A stretch of DNA of 64,000 nt from Pilasporangium apinafurcum (GCA_001600495.1 BCKE01000012.1:359844-423843); one strand, 5' to 3'; shown: positions 1-10,100, counted from the first letter of the stretch. Made by a program: numbers and translations. The notes: generated by a model from the letters alone, not told the origin.

Positions 1-975
1 GAAACTAACGGGACGGTAGTGATCTCTGACGAGTGTCTGTCTTTCAATGGAGATGACGGGCAACCGGAACTTGGTCCATTCGTCGGTGGCGGCTCTAAGG
101 AATCCGACATCCGTGCGCCATATCCAAATTGTTGGTGGTTCTCGTTCCCAAACACGTGTCCACTCGAGGCATGGTCGGCTAAAACAGATTCTTGCCGCAA
201 TTCGACACGTCAGGGGCTTTGTGACAGTGATAAACTTCCTGATGGTATCACGTGTACTTTCAATTACCGGATTTTGGGGTTCATCCCCATTGACGACATC
301 GTGGGCATCACATCGATGGTTAACGAAACCACTGGCACAACTTATGCCAATTTCTCCGAGTTTTGCAACGCCGGCGGCGTCGAGTTTAATGCTACAAGTG
401 ACGGCGTGTGGATTGAGAGTATCGATTTTTGGCTTGACCCGCAGAATTCGACTGCTAATGCCGAGCGCACCGAAATAATGCTGCAGATGTACGAGAACCT
501 ACTGAGCGGGGACTTGACAACACAACTCACTGACGAGTACATTTCGTACATGCAACCGCTACCAAGTGTGGCAGATCTGACCGCCGAGAATCCACCGTGT
601 TACAAGAACGTCAAAGGATGTAACACAAAATACGGCTGCAAGCGCGACTTGTATGGTCAATTATGCACGGCTTGCACGTCAACATCAGATGATGACACAT
701 GTGAAGTACCGGACACTGATTTCACCTTCCCAACATTGACTGTGCCGTCTGCGAGCAGTAGTGGGAGTAGCTCATCATCCACACCAACGACAACTCCCAA
801 GACAACAACAGCGAAGCCCACGACAACGAAGCCCACGACGACCAAGAAGACATCTAGCAGCGCTTCCACGAGCACTGGGACATCAGACGGCCCATCAACC
901 AAGAAGATCTCATGTACGAAAATGACGACGCTTGCGGCAGTGGTAGTTGCACTTACTGTCCTTCTCAGCTCTTGA
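1..975 (+). CDS. Secreted GPI-anchored family protein, copy 1 (5' end outside window)
   Basis: Function unknown. The frame is open from base 1, so only the C-terminal part of roughly 324 residues is present. It aligns throughout with the two complete paralogs downstream: the GDDGQ-x-ELGPFVGG block, RAPYPNCWWFSFPNTCPLE, the STRQGLCD block, NYRILG, then a cysteine-rich segment ending in GQLCTACTS. After that comes a Ser/Thr-rich stalk with repeated KPTTT units and a short hydrophobic tail (TLAAVVVALTVLLSS) typical of a GPI-anchor signal. I infer a cell-surface or wall protein. This copy is clearly diverged in sequence from copies 2 and 3, which are much closer to each other. No conserved domain was recognised. 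Confidence 0.8.
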   Translation, partial: ETNGTVVISDECLSFNGDDGQPELGPFVGGGSKESDIRAPYPNCWWFSFPNTCPLEAWSAKTDSCRNSTRQGLCDSDKLPDGITCTFNYRILGFIPIDDIVGITSMVNETTGTTYANFSEFCNAGGVEFNATSDGVWIESIDFWLDPQNSTANAERTEIMLQMYENLLSGDLTTQLTDEYISYMQPLPSVADLTAENPPCYKNVKGCNTKYGCKRDLYGQLCTACTSTSDDDTCEVPDTDFTFPTLTVPSASSSGSSSSSTPTTTPKTTTAKPTTTKPTTTKKTSSSASTSTGTSDGPSTKKISCTKMTTLAAVVVALTVLLSS

Positions 976-1699
976 GTGTAAAGGGTGTGACTTCGTTGTA
1001 CTCCAGGGCGGAGTGCAACGGATTGCTAGTCAACATGGATGGACCAACTATACTTTCCCTCTCTTGCGTTGTCATCTGTTCGTTACTTTATGGAGCTTCT
1101 TGTTTGCAAAACAGTAAATCCAACGACAACTTTTGCCGCAAATATACCAAAATTTACAAAAGATGGTTTGTTAGGGTTTTATATTACCAGTTTTTTTCTT
1201 GATCGGAAAGAAAAGAAACCCTATATTGAATCTATGAATACTATTTCACCTGATAATGTAAATATAACCGTCGACGAGTGAATAATTGCGCACTGGGTGC
1301 AGTCATCTCAACTTTCCATGAACGACTGATGATGACAAAGGACACAGACACGCGTGGCGGTTTAACTCACTCTCTACCGTGAAGAGCTAAATGATCAGGA
1401 AAGTGTTCACTTGAAGAAGCAATAACTGCGACTCTCCCATAGAATCAGGAATAGTTTTTTGATTTTCCTCCAACGGTGTAGAATCAAAACTTTATTTTGC
1501 AAGTGGGTTGTAATGGATACAAACTCTTAGCTTTTTCTCAAGTGTCGCCAATAGGATGATGGGCATGAAAGAACAGAAAAACAGGATTTTTTATCGCTTT
1601 CGTTAGTGTGAGTGCGTCGCTTCTCTACATTCATTTTCCAAATCGCTCTGTCGATACTCGAACCTTTGCTACATACTAACGAAAGATCTTACGAAGAGA
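976..1699 (+). other. Intergenic spacer between copies 1 and 2
   Basis: About 720 bases with no convincing gene. It holds the presumed 3' UTR of copy 1 and, near its right end, the core promoter of copy 2. An 8-bp inverted repeat (TAGGGTTT / AAACCCTA) lies around 1172-1224, of unknown meaning. Confidence 0.5.
1628..1656 (+). promoter_or_regulatory. Oomycete-type initiator plus flanking element of copy 2
   Basis: The sequence TTCATTTTCCAAATCG fits the oomycete core promoter: an initiator of the YCATTYY kind followed directly by a flanking element near CCAAATC. It lies about 50-70 bases upstream of the ATG at 1700. The same block recurs upstream of copy 3. Assignment rests on motif and position only. 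Confidence 0.5.
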
Positions 1700-3148
1700 A
1701 TGAAGACGCTTTTGAAGCTCTCGGCTACACTCCCAGCACTCGTACTTAGTGTTTTCTATCCTTCTACGAGCATGGCAGCGACTGCATGGATTGATTATCT
1801 AACCTCAGCGGGGGATACCGACACAGGTTACATGACCCCTGTGCATGTCGTGCAAGCGCGTGTACAGAGTGATGAACCAGCATGGAATGAAGAAATTAGC
1901 GCCTTTGTCTCCAAGTACTATGATGACGCGGCCGAAGCGTTTCGTGGCGCAATGGATACAGTCAACACTGCTTCAGTGGAAGGATCACTGATGTATGTAC
2001 AAGCTGAAGGGATCAACTACAACACCCGCGGTAAAGACGAGCAATGCGAACGCAAGAATGGAATGACGTATGTTGTGTTTTATGACATTGTCTTTGCGCA
2101 AACCAACGAAACATTGATCACATATGATGCCGAATATGGTCCGATGCTTCCCATGGACGGTGGACAATGCACACCAATTTCTGGAGATGGGGACAGCGCT
2201 GTGTTCTCTGATGCCTGTTTGTCAATCAACGGCGACGATGGACAAAAGGAGATTGGTCCATTCGTTGGTGGTGAGTCAAAGGAAACCGATCCACGTGCAC
2301 CTTACCCAAACAACTGGTGGTATTCATTCCCAAACTCTTGTCCACTCGAAAAGTGGGGTGATAAGACAGAAGAATGTCGTGCCTCCACTCGTCAAGGACT
2401 TTGTGATATGAATGTGCTTCCCGATGGTGTGAATTGCACATACAACTACCGTATTTTGGGTTATGTGGCGATCGATGATCTTGTGGGGATCACATCCATG
2501 ACTAATAACGATACTGGTAAGACATATAGCAACTTTACTGAGTTTTGTGAAGCTGGTGGTGTGGAGTTTAAAGCTTCGGAAGCCGGCGTGTGGGAAGAAA
2601 GCATTGACTTTTGGCTCAAACCACAAGATGAGACTGCGAACGTGCAACGTGCCGCGAAGTTGGTGGACTTCTATGCTTCAGTCGTGAATGGTAGCTTCAC
2701 TTCCACACAGATTGACCCAGAAAAGGTCGCCAACATGCAGCCATTACCTACTATTGATGAGTTAACTGCGGAGAACCCGCCTTGCTACCGCAATGTGGAG
2801 AATTGCAACGGCGAATTTGGCTGCAAGCGCAGTCTCTTTGGACAGTTGTGCACCACGTGCAGTAGCGCTGATGACGCTAGTTGCGTGCCACCTAAAGCAG
2901 GTTTCACGTTCCCAAAGATCATTGCGGCAGAGAGCAGTGATTCTGGCAGCAGCTCTAGTGGCAGCATTACCGTAAGCGATAGCGGAAGCGGTAACGCTGG
3001 CGTGGACACATCTGGTTCCACAAACGAACCCAATAAGTTCACCGAAGCGCCATCAGCTTCATCCTCCAACAGCGCTTCATCGGCCATAATGTCCATTTCA
3101 ACAATGTTTGTAGCCATACTATCGCTTTTGGGTCTCCATTCCTTGTAG
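1700..3148 (+). CDS. Secreted GPI-anchored family protein, copy 2
   Basis: Complete intronless gene, 482 residues, function unknown. Residues 1-26 form a signal peptide (basic start, hydrophobic core, STSMA-A cleavage site). The mature protein begins with WIDYL and is followed by a domain of about 370 residues with many Cys and Asn-X-Ser/Thr sites. Landmarks are HVVQARVQSDEPAWNEE, GINYNTRGKDEQCERKNG, NGDDGQKEIGPFVGGE, NNWWYSFPNSCPLEKW, STRQGLCDM and YNYRILGYVAIDDLVGITSM. A Ser/Gly-rich stalk and a hydrophobic C-terminus (MSISTMFVAILSLLGLHSL) suggest a GPI anchor. The start is chosen because it gives the signal peptide. A long block is nearly identical to copy 3. I recognise no enzyme motif. 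Confidence 0.9.
   Translation: MKTLLKLSATLPALVLSVFYPSTSMAATAWIDYLTSAGDTDTGYMTPVHVVQARVQSDEPAWNEEISAFVSKYYDDAAEAFRGAMDTVNTASVEGSLMYVQAEGINYNTRGKDEQCERKNGMTYVVFYDIVFAQTNETLITYDAEYGPMLPMDGGQCTPISGDGDSAVFSDACLSINGDDGQKEIGPFVGGESKETDPRAPYPNNWWYSFPNSCPLEKWGDKTEECRASTRQGLCDMNVLPDGVNCTYNYRILGYVAIDDLVGITSMTNNDTGKTYSNFTEFCEAGGVEFKASEAGVWEESIDFWLKPQDETANVQRAAKLVDFYASVVNGSFTSTQIDPEKVANMQPLPTIDELTAENPPCYRNVENCNGEFGCKRSLFGQLCTTCSSADDASCVPPKAGFTFPKIIAAESSDSGSSSSGSITVSDSGSGNAGVDTSGSTNEPNKFTEAPSASSSNSASSAIMSISTMFVAILSLLGLHSL
1844..2571 (+). repeat. Near-identical tract shared with 4239-4966
   Basis: From 1844 the sequence matches copy 3 at a constant offset of 2395 bases up to about 2571, including silent positions. 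After a short divergent patch, similarity close to identity resumes at about 2647-2780. The flanks (signal peptide and C-terminal stalk) are clearly different between copies. This fits recent gene conversion, or an assembly that filled copy 3 with copy 2 reads. Confidence 0.85.
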
Positions 3149-4103
3149 TCGCACTACTGAAACTTAATACAATGAGCTGCTCTATGAACATTTACAAGTA
3201 ATCTTCAAAATTGTTGTCACGTGGTGCTCACTGCTCTTTGTGAATGTACATGTGCATACTAGTAGCTAGGGATTGACAATGGCATCGCAGAAATAACCAA
3301 TACAGCAGAAGTGGTTACCTCCAGTAGATCTAAGGGCATTGCGACGAAGACACCACTCCCGCGTCTCTTTTGCATGAATCCTTACCACGCACGCACAACC
3401 ACTTCATTGCACTTCACCCGGATACACTCGCTCTTCCACGTTGTTTGAGTTAGTAATGCTATTCACCAAATGGAAATGTATCTCCTCGAAACAGATGGGA
3501 ACTCTATTGTTGAAGTACCGAACAGCAAGTTTATGTATTTTACTAAACACGACATAGTATTCTATAAAATATTCATAAATAGGTTAGTTTGGAAAAGAAA
3601 GAAAAAAAACCCATTTGTATTGGTTTTGTTAATATTTCTTAGCATTTATTTCACCGTGTTTTGGTATAAGAGCTTCATGGAAGGAGTACCGTGGATGTGT
3701 GTTGGCAGTTCTGAGAAGAGGGCCCCTCTGCTGTATTCACCTGGTGACGACAGGAGTGTAGCGCAGTCCATCAGTCGATCCGACTTTTTTCCACCGACCA
3801 TTTGATGTAGAAAATGAAAAATTTCTGTTTGAAGAGATGATGATGTGACTCGTTCCCACCATTAATAAACGAAATTATTCAGACGCTGGCTGCCAAATAC
3901 CCTACAACGCACCATCTCACTGTCTACAACACCACAAAGGACTAGAAGCCAAAAAAAGTGGGGGTGGGTCTCCATACCACACTTGTTGACGATCGTCCAT
4001 TTTGACTCACCCTTCTACTCTTCATTCTCCAAATCGTTCAGTCGATACCACCCCAGCAGCTACACAATCCAAGACATTCAAGCTTGCCCAAGTCTGTCAA
4101 GCA
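3149..4103 (+). other. Intergenic spacer between copies 2 and 3
   Basis: About 950 AT-rich bases. It contains an open frame at 3470-3805, which has no family resemblance and no good context. The core promoter of copy 3 is at its right end. I see no other feature. Confidence 0.5.
4018..4048 (+). promoter_or_regulatory. Oomycete-type initiator plus flanking element of copy 3
   Basis: TTCATTCTCCAAATCGTTC lies about 80 bases before the ATG at 4104. It matches the block before copy 2 (CATTYTCCAAATCG, then GTCGATAC), although much of the spacer around it differs. Conservation between paralog promoters supports its role as a transcription start region. Confidence 0.5.
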
Positions 4104-5501
4104 ATGAAACTCTACGCTGCGCTTCCAACACTCATTATGGGAGCGTTGCTTCCTGCTGCTACAACCAATGCCGCCTCTTCATGGATTGATGCGCTCACAC
4201 CGACGAGCAATGGCAACTCTAGCTCCATGTCACCTGTACATGTCGTGCAAGCGCGTGTACAGAGTGATGAACCAGCATGGAATGAAGAAATTAGCGCCTT
4301 TGTCTCCAAGTACTATGATGACGCGGCCGAAGCGTTTCGTGGCGCAATGGATACAGTCAACACTGCTTCAGTGGAAGGATCACTGATGTATGTACAAGCT
4401 GAAGGGATCAACTACAACACCCGCGGTAAAGACGAGCAATGCGAACGCAAGAATGGAATGACGTATGTTGTGTTTTATGACATNGTCNTNGNGCAAACCN
4501 ACGNAACANTNNNNANNTANNANNCCGAATATGGTCCGATGCTNCCCATGGACGGTGGACAATGCACACCAATTTCTGGAGATGGGGACAGCGCTGTGTT
4601 CTCTGATGCCTGTTTGTCAATCAACGGCGACGATGGACAAAAGGAGATTGGTCCATTCGTTGGTGGTGAGTCAAAGGAAACCGATCCACGTGCACCTTAC
4701 CCAAACAACTGGTGGTATTCATTCCCAAACTCTTGTCCACTCGAAAAGTGGGGTGATAAGACAGAAGAATGTCGTGCCTCCACTCGTCAAGGACTTTGTG
4801 ATATGAATGTGCTTCCCGATGGTGTGAATTGCACATACAACTACCGTATTTTGGGTTATGTGGCGATCGATGATCTTGTGGGGATCACATCCATGACTAA
4901 TAACGATACTGGTAAGACATATAGCAACTTTACTGAGTTTTGTGAAGCTGGTGGTGTGGAGTTTAAGGCCACGGAACAGGGTCACTGGGAAGAAAGCATT
5001 GACTTTTGGCTAGAACCGCAAAATGAAGCCAACAACATCGAGCGTGCCGCGAAGTTGGTGGACTTCTATGCTTCAGTCGTGAATGGTAGCTTCACTTCCA
5101 CACAGATTGACTCAGAAAAGGTCGCCAACATGCAGCCATTACCCACTATTGATGAGTTAACTGCGGCAAACCCGCCGTGCGCTGACAACATCGAAAGCTG
5201 CAGCAGCGGCTTCGGTTGCCAACGCCAGCTCTTCGGTCAATTGTGCAAGGAATGCCCTAATGCCGAGTGTGATTTCCCTGCCTATGTGCCACGTGACTAT
5301 AGCAGCGGCAGCTACTCCATCGGTGGAAGTGACAGTGACGCTGGGGTGTCTGGCAGTGACAATGGTGGAGACAACCAAGACGCTGTCGATGGGGGCTCCT
5401 CTGACACCGCTTCTTCATCTTCAAGTGCTGCATCTACCTTGGCCCTGTCCTACACGACGGTACTTGCAGTCGTTTTGGCAGCATTGACGATTTTAAGATA
5501 A
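4104..5501 (+). CDS. Secreted GPI-anchored family protein, copy 3
   Basis: Intronless gene of 465 residues in the same unknown family. The ATG at 4104 gives a good signal peptide (MKLYAALPTLIMGALLPAA, cleavage near TNA-A). The frame continues upstream to 4002, but that extension would bury the signal peptide and overlaps the core promoter, so it is rejected. The mature protein starts SSWIDAL and carries the same HVVQARVQ, GDDGQ and NNWWYSFPNSC landmarks as copy 2. The stalk is Ser/Gly/Asp-rich and the C-terminus hydrophobic (TTVLAVVLAALTILR), again GPI-like. The gene contains 18 N positions at 4484-4544, so about 13 residues are undetermined. Confidence 0.88.
   Translation: MKLYAALPTLIMGALLPAATTNAASSWIDALTPTSNGNSSSMSPVHVVQARVQSDEPAWNEEISAFVSKYYDDAAEAFRGAMDTVNTASVEGSLMYVQAEGINYNTRGKDEQCERKNGMTYVVFYDXVXXQTXXTXXXXXXEYGPMXPMDGGQCTPISGDGDSAVFSDACLSINGDDGQKEIGPFVGGESKETDPRAPYPNNWWYSFPNSCPLEKWGDKTEECRASTRQGLCDMNVLPDGVNCTYNYRILGYVAIDDLVGITSMTNNDTGKTYSNFTEFCEAGGVEFKATEQGHWEESIDFWLEPQNEANNIERAAKLVDFYASVVNGSFTSTQIDSEKVANMQPLPTIDELTAANPPCADNIESCSSGFGCQRQLFGQLCKECPNAECDFPAYVPRDYSSGSYSIGGSDSDAGVSGSDNGGDNQDAVDGGSSDTASSSSSAASTLALSYTTVLAVVLAALTILR
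4484..4544. other. Scattered ambiguous bases inside copy 3
   Basis: Eighteen N positions are interspersed with called bases that all equal the copy 2 sequence at offset 2395. A gap would give a solid N run. This pattern is what a consensus gives when reads from two different versions disagree at some sites only. Confidence 0.85.
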
Positions 5502-5833
5502 GCGTTATGTACTCAGATCAATCAGGAACGACATGTTCAATCAATATCAGTGTACGTAATATTGGCGAAAATAGATGGTACACTCCATGGAATAGCCGAG
5601 AAATATACATGTCGGAATGACGGTCGTACCTTTGAAATTCTTTATTCTGTGACACGCGTGTCGGTCCATTTTCGCATACAATGATTCCCATCAAGCTCTT
5701 GACTTGGTCTGGTATAATCTTCAAGAATAGAGTCCATTAAAAAGGAAATTACAGTAACACACCAATTTCTGCGCCACACGTGACAGACGTGGATCATCGG
5801 CCAACAATAAAGAAGTAAGACGACGTGGGAACA
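5502..5833 (+). other. Intergenic spacer
   Basis: About 330 bases between copy 3 and the FAM210-like gene. Only short open frames without protein character are seen. It presumably holds the 3' end of copy 3 and the promoter of the next gene. Confidence 0.4.
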
Positions 5834-6634
5834 ATGTTGACCAGTATGCGACTCTTACGATACGTTTCGACTCGGCCGCAGCTCCAGTTCACAGCGCTAA
5901 CGGCTACACGTACTCAACATGTGCTGCCCATACCAGTTGTGGCACAATCCTACCGGAATTTCGCCCAACGGATACCTTTCCAACAGTTATTGACCACTCG
6001 ATCGGTACCATTTATGGTAACAACTATTGGTCAATCGAGCAGTAAATCGAGCAACAGCAGCATTATTGTAAGCCAATTCGTGCGGTTTTGTGCGTCTACT
6101 ACCAAGCCTGCGGCTGGAACCACTGGCAGCAGAACGTCTGCGATGGTCGAGAAATCTAAGACAGCAATGGTGGAGAAGTCCAAGTCTGGCTTTGAGAAAT
6201 TGAAAGAATTGTGGCGCAAGTATGGGGTTGTAGCGATCGGCACATACTTGACCATGTATGGCGCTGTATTGGGGACGATGTATGTTGCGATTGACCAAGG
6301 CTGGGTCAGTAAGAAGACGAAGCAATCGAACAACGACGAACAGCCAGCAGGGGATGCTGATACATTCAACGTTGTCACGACCACGAATCAGTTCGTAGCG
6401 TGGGCGGAGGAAATGGGAATCGCGCAATATCTCGATATCCAGCGCGTGAATTCCAAGAGCGGTACGTTTCTTCTGGCGTGGGTGGCCACAAAATTCACGG
6501 AGCCACTTCGGCTTGCGATCACATTGGCAATCACACCGCGGGTCGCACGGCTGTTAGGGCGAGTGCCAAAACAAGCAGTGACTGTTGCAAAGAAGCCGCA
6601 TGTTGGTAACACGAATGGCGTGAAGGAACAGTGA
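5834..6634 (+). CDS. FAM210/DUF1279-like mitochondrial membrane protein
   Basis: A 266-residue protein. The ATG at 5834 is preferred over the GTG-initiated frame at 5825. Residues 1 to about 95 are rich in Arg, Ser, Thr and Gln and poor in acidic residues, as expected for a mitochondrial presequence. The DUF1279 core begins near residue 119 with FEKLKELWRKYGVVAIGTYL and runs into a membrane segment (TMYGAVLGTMYVAIDQGWV). A second conserved part, TKFTEPLRLAITLAITPRVA then LLGRVP, lies near the C-terminus. FAM210 proteins sit in mitochondria and affect mitochondrial translation or organisation in animals; the oomycete role is unknown. Family assignment is confident, exact function is not. Confidence 0.8.
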   Translation: MLTSMRLLRYVSTRPQLQFTALTATRTQHVLPIPVVAQSYRNFAQRIPFQQLLTTRSVPFMVTTIGQSSSKSSNSSIIVSQFVRFCASTTKPAAGTTGSRTSAMVEKSKTAMVEKSKSGFEKLKELWRKYGVVAIGTYLTMYGAVLGTMYVAIDQGWVSKKTKQSNNDEQPAGDADTFNVVTTTNQFVAWAEEMGIAQYLDIQRVNSKSGTFLLAWVATKFTEPLRLAITLAITPRVARLLGRVPKQAVTVAKKPHVGNTNGVKEQ

Positions 6635-7126
6635 GCAGTGTGATGCGACGTGGGTGGCAGGGGAGTTGAAGAACGTAATTGCTGAAACCAGCCGAGTGAA
6701 GTGAGAAAGGGTGAGCATATGGCTGCCGTGACATTTTGACGAGCAAACAAACAGGCAATAATGACGAAATAGACGCCTTTCACATGGCACAACCGTTTAT
6801 TATTATTACTTGCAATTCTAATGTCATCCTATTCATCGATAGTACTTGTAGGGGTTTGATATGGAAATCACCGATTATTTATATGCCTTCAGTACACTTT
6901 TATGACCATGCATGCTCGGCAATTGCAAGGAAAGAAGAATCAATACTGCGGCTTGGATCTATTCCGGCAAAATTTACCACACGTTGATGCACAGTTGTGT
7001 GATTCGACTGGTATCGATAAACAGCACACCAAAGCGACCGTTCGCCTTCATTAAATCTATTAATTTTGATACGTCGATCAAATCCATTAAGCGGCCTTTT
7101 TTGAATTTAAATCTGACAGCACACTC
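6635..7126 (+). other. Intergenic spacer
   Basis: About 490 AT-rich bases with no recognisable gene between the FAM210-like gene and the first exon of the C2/EF-hand gene. It likely holds a 3' UTR and a promoter. Confidence 0.4.
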
Positions 7127-10100
7127 ATGAGTGGGGCTCCACCACCGTTAGTACAATCATGTGCTGTGATTGACGTATGGCGTTGATAGTCATGTTGTAT
7201 TTGCCTGCCTTATCAGACGTGGGCCACCTCCAGGTGCTCCTCCACGGGGACCACCACCAGGACAGCCACCAGGAGGACCACCTGCATATCCTCAATCGCG
7301 AGGACCTCCTCCAGGACGCGGTCCTCCTCTCGGTGCACCACCAGGTTAGCTCTGTTCTCATTCTTTATTTTGCAATTTCAACCCCTGAGTGAAATTAGTA
7401 AGAATTTCATTATGATGGACAGGAAGTCCGCCAGGTCGTGGACCTCCGCCAGGAGCTCCACCAGGGGGTCCACCACCTGGAGCTATACCTCTCGGAAGAG
7501 GACCTCCTCCCGGTGCACCACCAGGTCGTGGTCCTCCGTCAGGCGCACCTCCAGGAGTTTCTCCGCCTCTCGCACGTGGTCCGCCACCAGGAGCTCCACC
7601 TGGCCGAGGACCGCCATCAGGTGCGTGTTAATTGAAATGTCGTGATTTAAAGCTTACCTTCATGGAAGTGCTGATGTTTAGGAGCTCCTCCAGACATACC
7701 AGGTGCGCTTCCACCAGGCAGAGGGCCACCAGGTTCATGTACATTCAATTGTGTGATATATGTCCATTTATCAGCTCATCTTGGTGCAAATGAATGGTTA
7801 CTGTAGGCGTGCCACCACCAGGTCGAGGATCTCCATCAGGTACTTATAGCATCAGACAACTCACATCGAAATATTATACGACATAAGTCTGATTGCTTAT
7901 GAACTTCGCCAGGAGCTCCTCTTGGTACAATGGCCTCACAGATTGGAGGTCCGCCAGGTATGACTCGTTCTGCTCTGCAAACAGTTTGCTTAGCGTTTAG
8001 ACACGAGCCTCTCGTCTCACCTTTCTCCATGTGTTCATCTCATAGGTGGGCCACCTAGGGGGCCACCACCCGGAGCGCCACCGGGATTTCGAGGCGCACC
8101 GCCTGGCCAGCCTCTAGGTATGGTTCCTCCAGGTATGGCTCCTCCAGGTATGGCTCCCCCTAGAGGACCACCCCCAGGTGGGGCTCCTCCAGGTATGGTT
8201 CCTCCTAGAGGACCTCCTCCGAGTGTAGCTCCTCCAGGCATGCTACCGAGAGGAGCTCCACCTGGAATGGCCCCTCCAGGCATGGCCCCCCCAGGCATGG
8301 CCCCTCCTGGAATGCCGCCACGTGGGCCACCAGGTGCTCCACCTGGAATGCTGCAAGGACGTGGACCACCTGGGGCTCCACCTGGGATGCTACCTCCGCG
8401 TGGAGCGCCTGGTGCTCCGCCGGGGCTGCCACCTGGAAGCCCTCCTAGAGCACCACCGGGATTGCCTCCAGGAATGGGTCCCCCTCGGGGACCACCAGGA
8501 ATGCCACCAAGAGGACCCCCAGGGATGCCTCCACCAAGAGGGCCACCCGGACTTCCGCCAGGCATGCCTCCACGTGGACCACCAGGGCAACCACCAAGTG
8601 CTCCAGGTAAATCAAGCCGCAAGTTGGTTGGGGTTGAATGTATGACATCTTGACTGATGTGTTTTGATGCATTAATGGTAGATTCCATCCCAGTTGCAAC
8701 TACTGGTAAGCTTGTTGAAGCTCTTCTGCTAATATCAATCGTGATTACAATGGCACTGTTACTCATAATCTGCTTTTAAAACCACGATCGAACAGAGACG
8801 GGAGATGGTAAGATGTTTGTGTTCGTGCATTCATTTGGAATCTGCTCATGCGCTAAATCTTTATCATGCTGTACTTATGGAAGTAGCCGCTTTTCCAGGT
8901 CCACCTCGTGGTCCTCCTGGTTTCCCACCTCGCGGACCGCCAGGTAAGAGCAGAAGCTGCAATGATACCCTGGTCTTGTTTATAGCCTCAGACGGGTGCT
9001 ATTGCTTGTTTTGATTTTGCGACAATATATAGGGCCACCACGAGGTCCGCCTGGTCCTCCAGGAGGCGCAGCCGTCCCACCTCCTGGAGGCGCGTTTGCT
9101 CGATTCGGTAAACTCACAGTCAAAGTAGTACGCGCATTCGACCTAAAAAAGCTGGGTATGATGGATACTGCCGACCCATATGTCAAGCTCACGATCGGAC
9201 CACAAAATTTTCAGACCAAAGTCCATGAAAAAGGCGGCAAGAACCCTGAGTTCAATGAGAGTTTTGACTTTAATATCTCCACCGAGAAAGAAATGGTGGT
9301 CGAGGTCTTTGATAAAGAAAATAACGGCAAGGACCGGTTCATGGCACAGGCGAAAGTGGACATTGTGCCTTGGCTCGCCAAAGGCGGATTCGAGGGTGAT
9401 GTGGAGCTAGTCGATGCGGAGGGCCAACCCGGTGGTAAAATGGCTGTAGTGGTCAAATTTGCAAAGCCACTACCAGCAGCCCCACCAGGTCAAGTGAAAG
9501 CTTTACCAATGGCCCCTCCAATCCTCTCGGGTCCAGCCGTGACGCCACTTCCGCCTGGTGTCAATGCCATTGCAGTGCCTGGCGCGCCTCCCATTGCTCC
9601 ATCTGAACCACCACGCGATCCGAATGGGAAATTTACGGACAAAGAGATCTTGGAAGCGTTCCAGGCATTTGACTTGGACCACAACAATTATGTTGGTGCC
9701 GCAGAGATCCGTCACGTATTAATCAATATTGGAGAGTCTCCTACAGACGAAGAAGTCGATGAGATGATCAAGATGGTTGATAAAGATGGCGATGGCCAAG
9801 TAAGCTTTGATGAGTTTTACGCCATGGTGACGAAAGGGAAACAACCGCCACCTGGGCTGGGCGTCGTCGCTGCGACAACTTCACCAGAGAAAATGGGTGG
9901 AGGTGGAGGTACAGCCACCTCCGGTGCACAGGCCATTCAACTGCGAAATGAACGGAAAATGGCGCTTGAAGAGTTCGCTCGAGATAATGGCATCAAACCT
10001 GAATCGGTCAAGAAGGCGTACAAACGATTCCAGGCGACTGACAAAGACGGCTCGGGACAGATCGACTATTCCGAGTTCTGTGAGGTCATGCAAGTCGATC

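Noticed and set aside
1172-1224. 8-bp inverted repeat as a MITE or terminator
   Set aside because: Too short, with no target duplication and no second copy seen in the window.
3470-3805. 111-codon plus-strand frame between copies 2 and 3
   Set aside because: AT-rich, Lys/Phe-biased composition typical of non-coding DNA, no splice or family support.
4002-4103. N-terminal extension of secreted copy 3
   Set aside because: It would place the hydrophobic signal peptide internally and overlaps the conserved core promoter; the Met at 4104 matches the copy 2 start.
1700-5501. Possible LPMO identity of the tandem secreted family because the mature proteins begin near WID, as in the LPMO's HTWID
   Set aside because: No N-terminal His follows the predicted cleavage site and the rest of the domain shows no AA17 resemblance; the WID similarity is short.
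8035-8766. 243-codon minus-strand frame rich in Gly/Pro
   Set aside because: It is the antisense of the Pro/Gly repeat exon of the C2/EF-hand gene; Pro/Gly codons read as Gly/Pro on the other strand.
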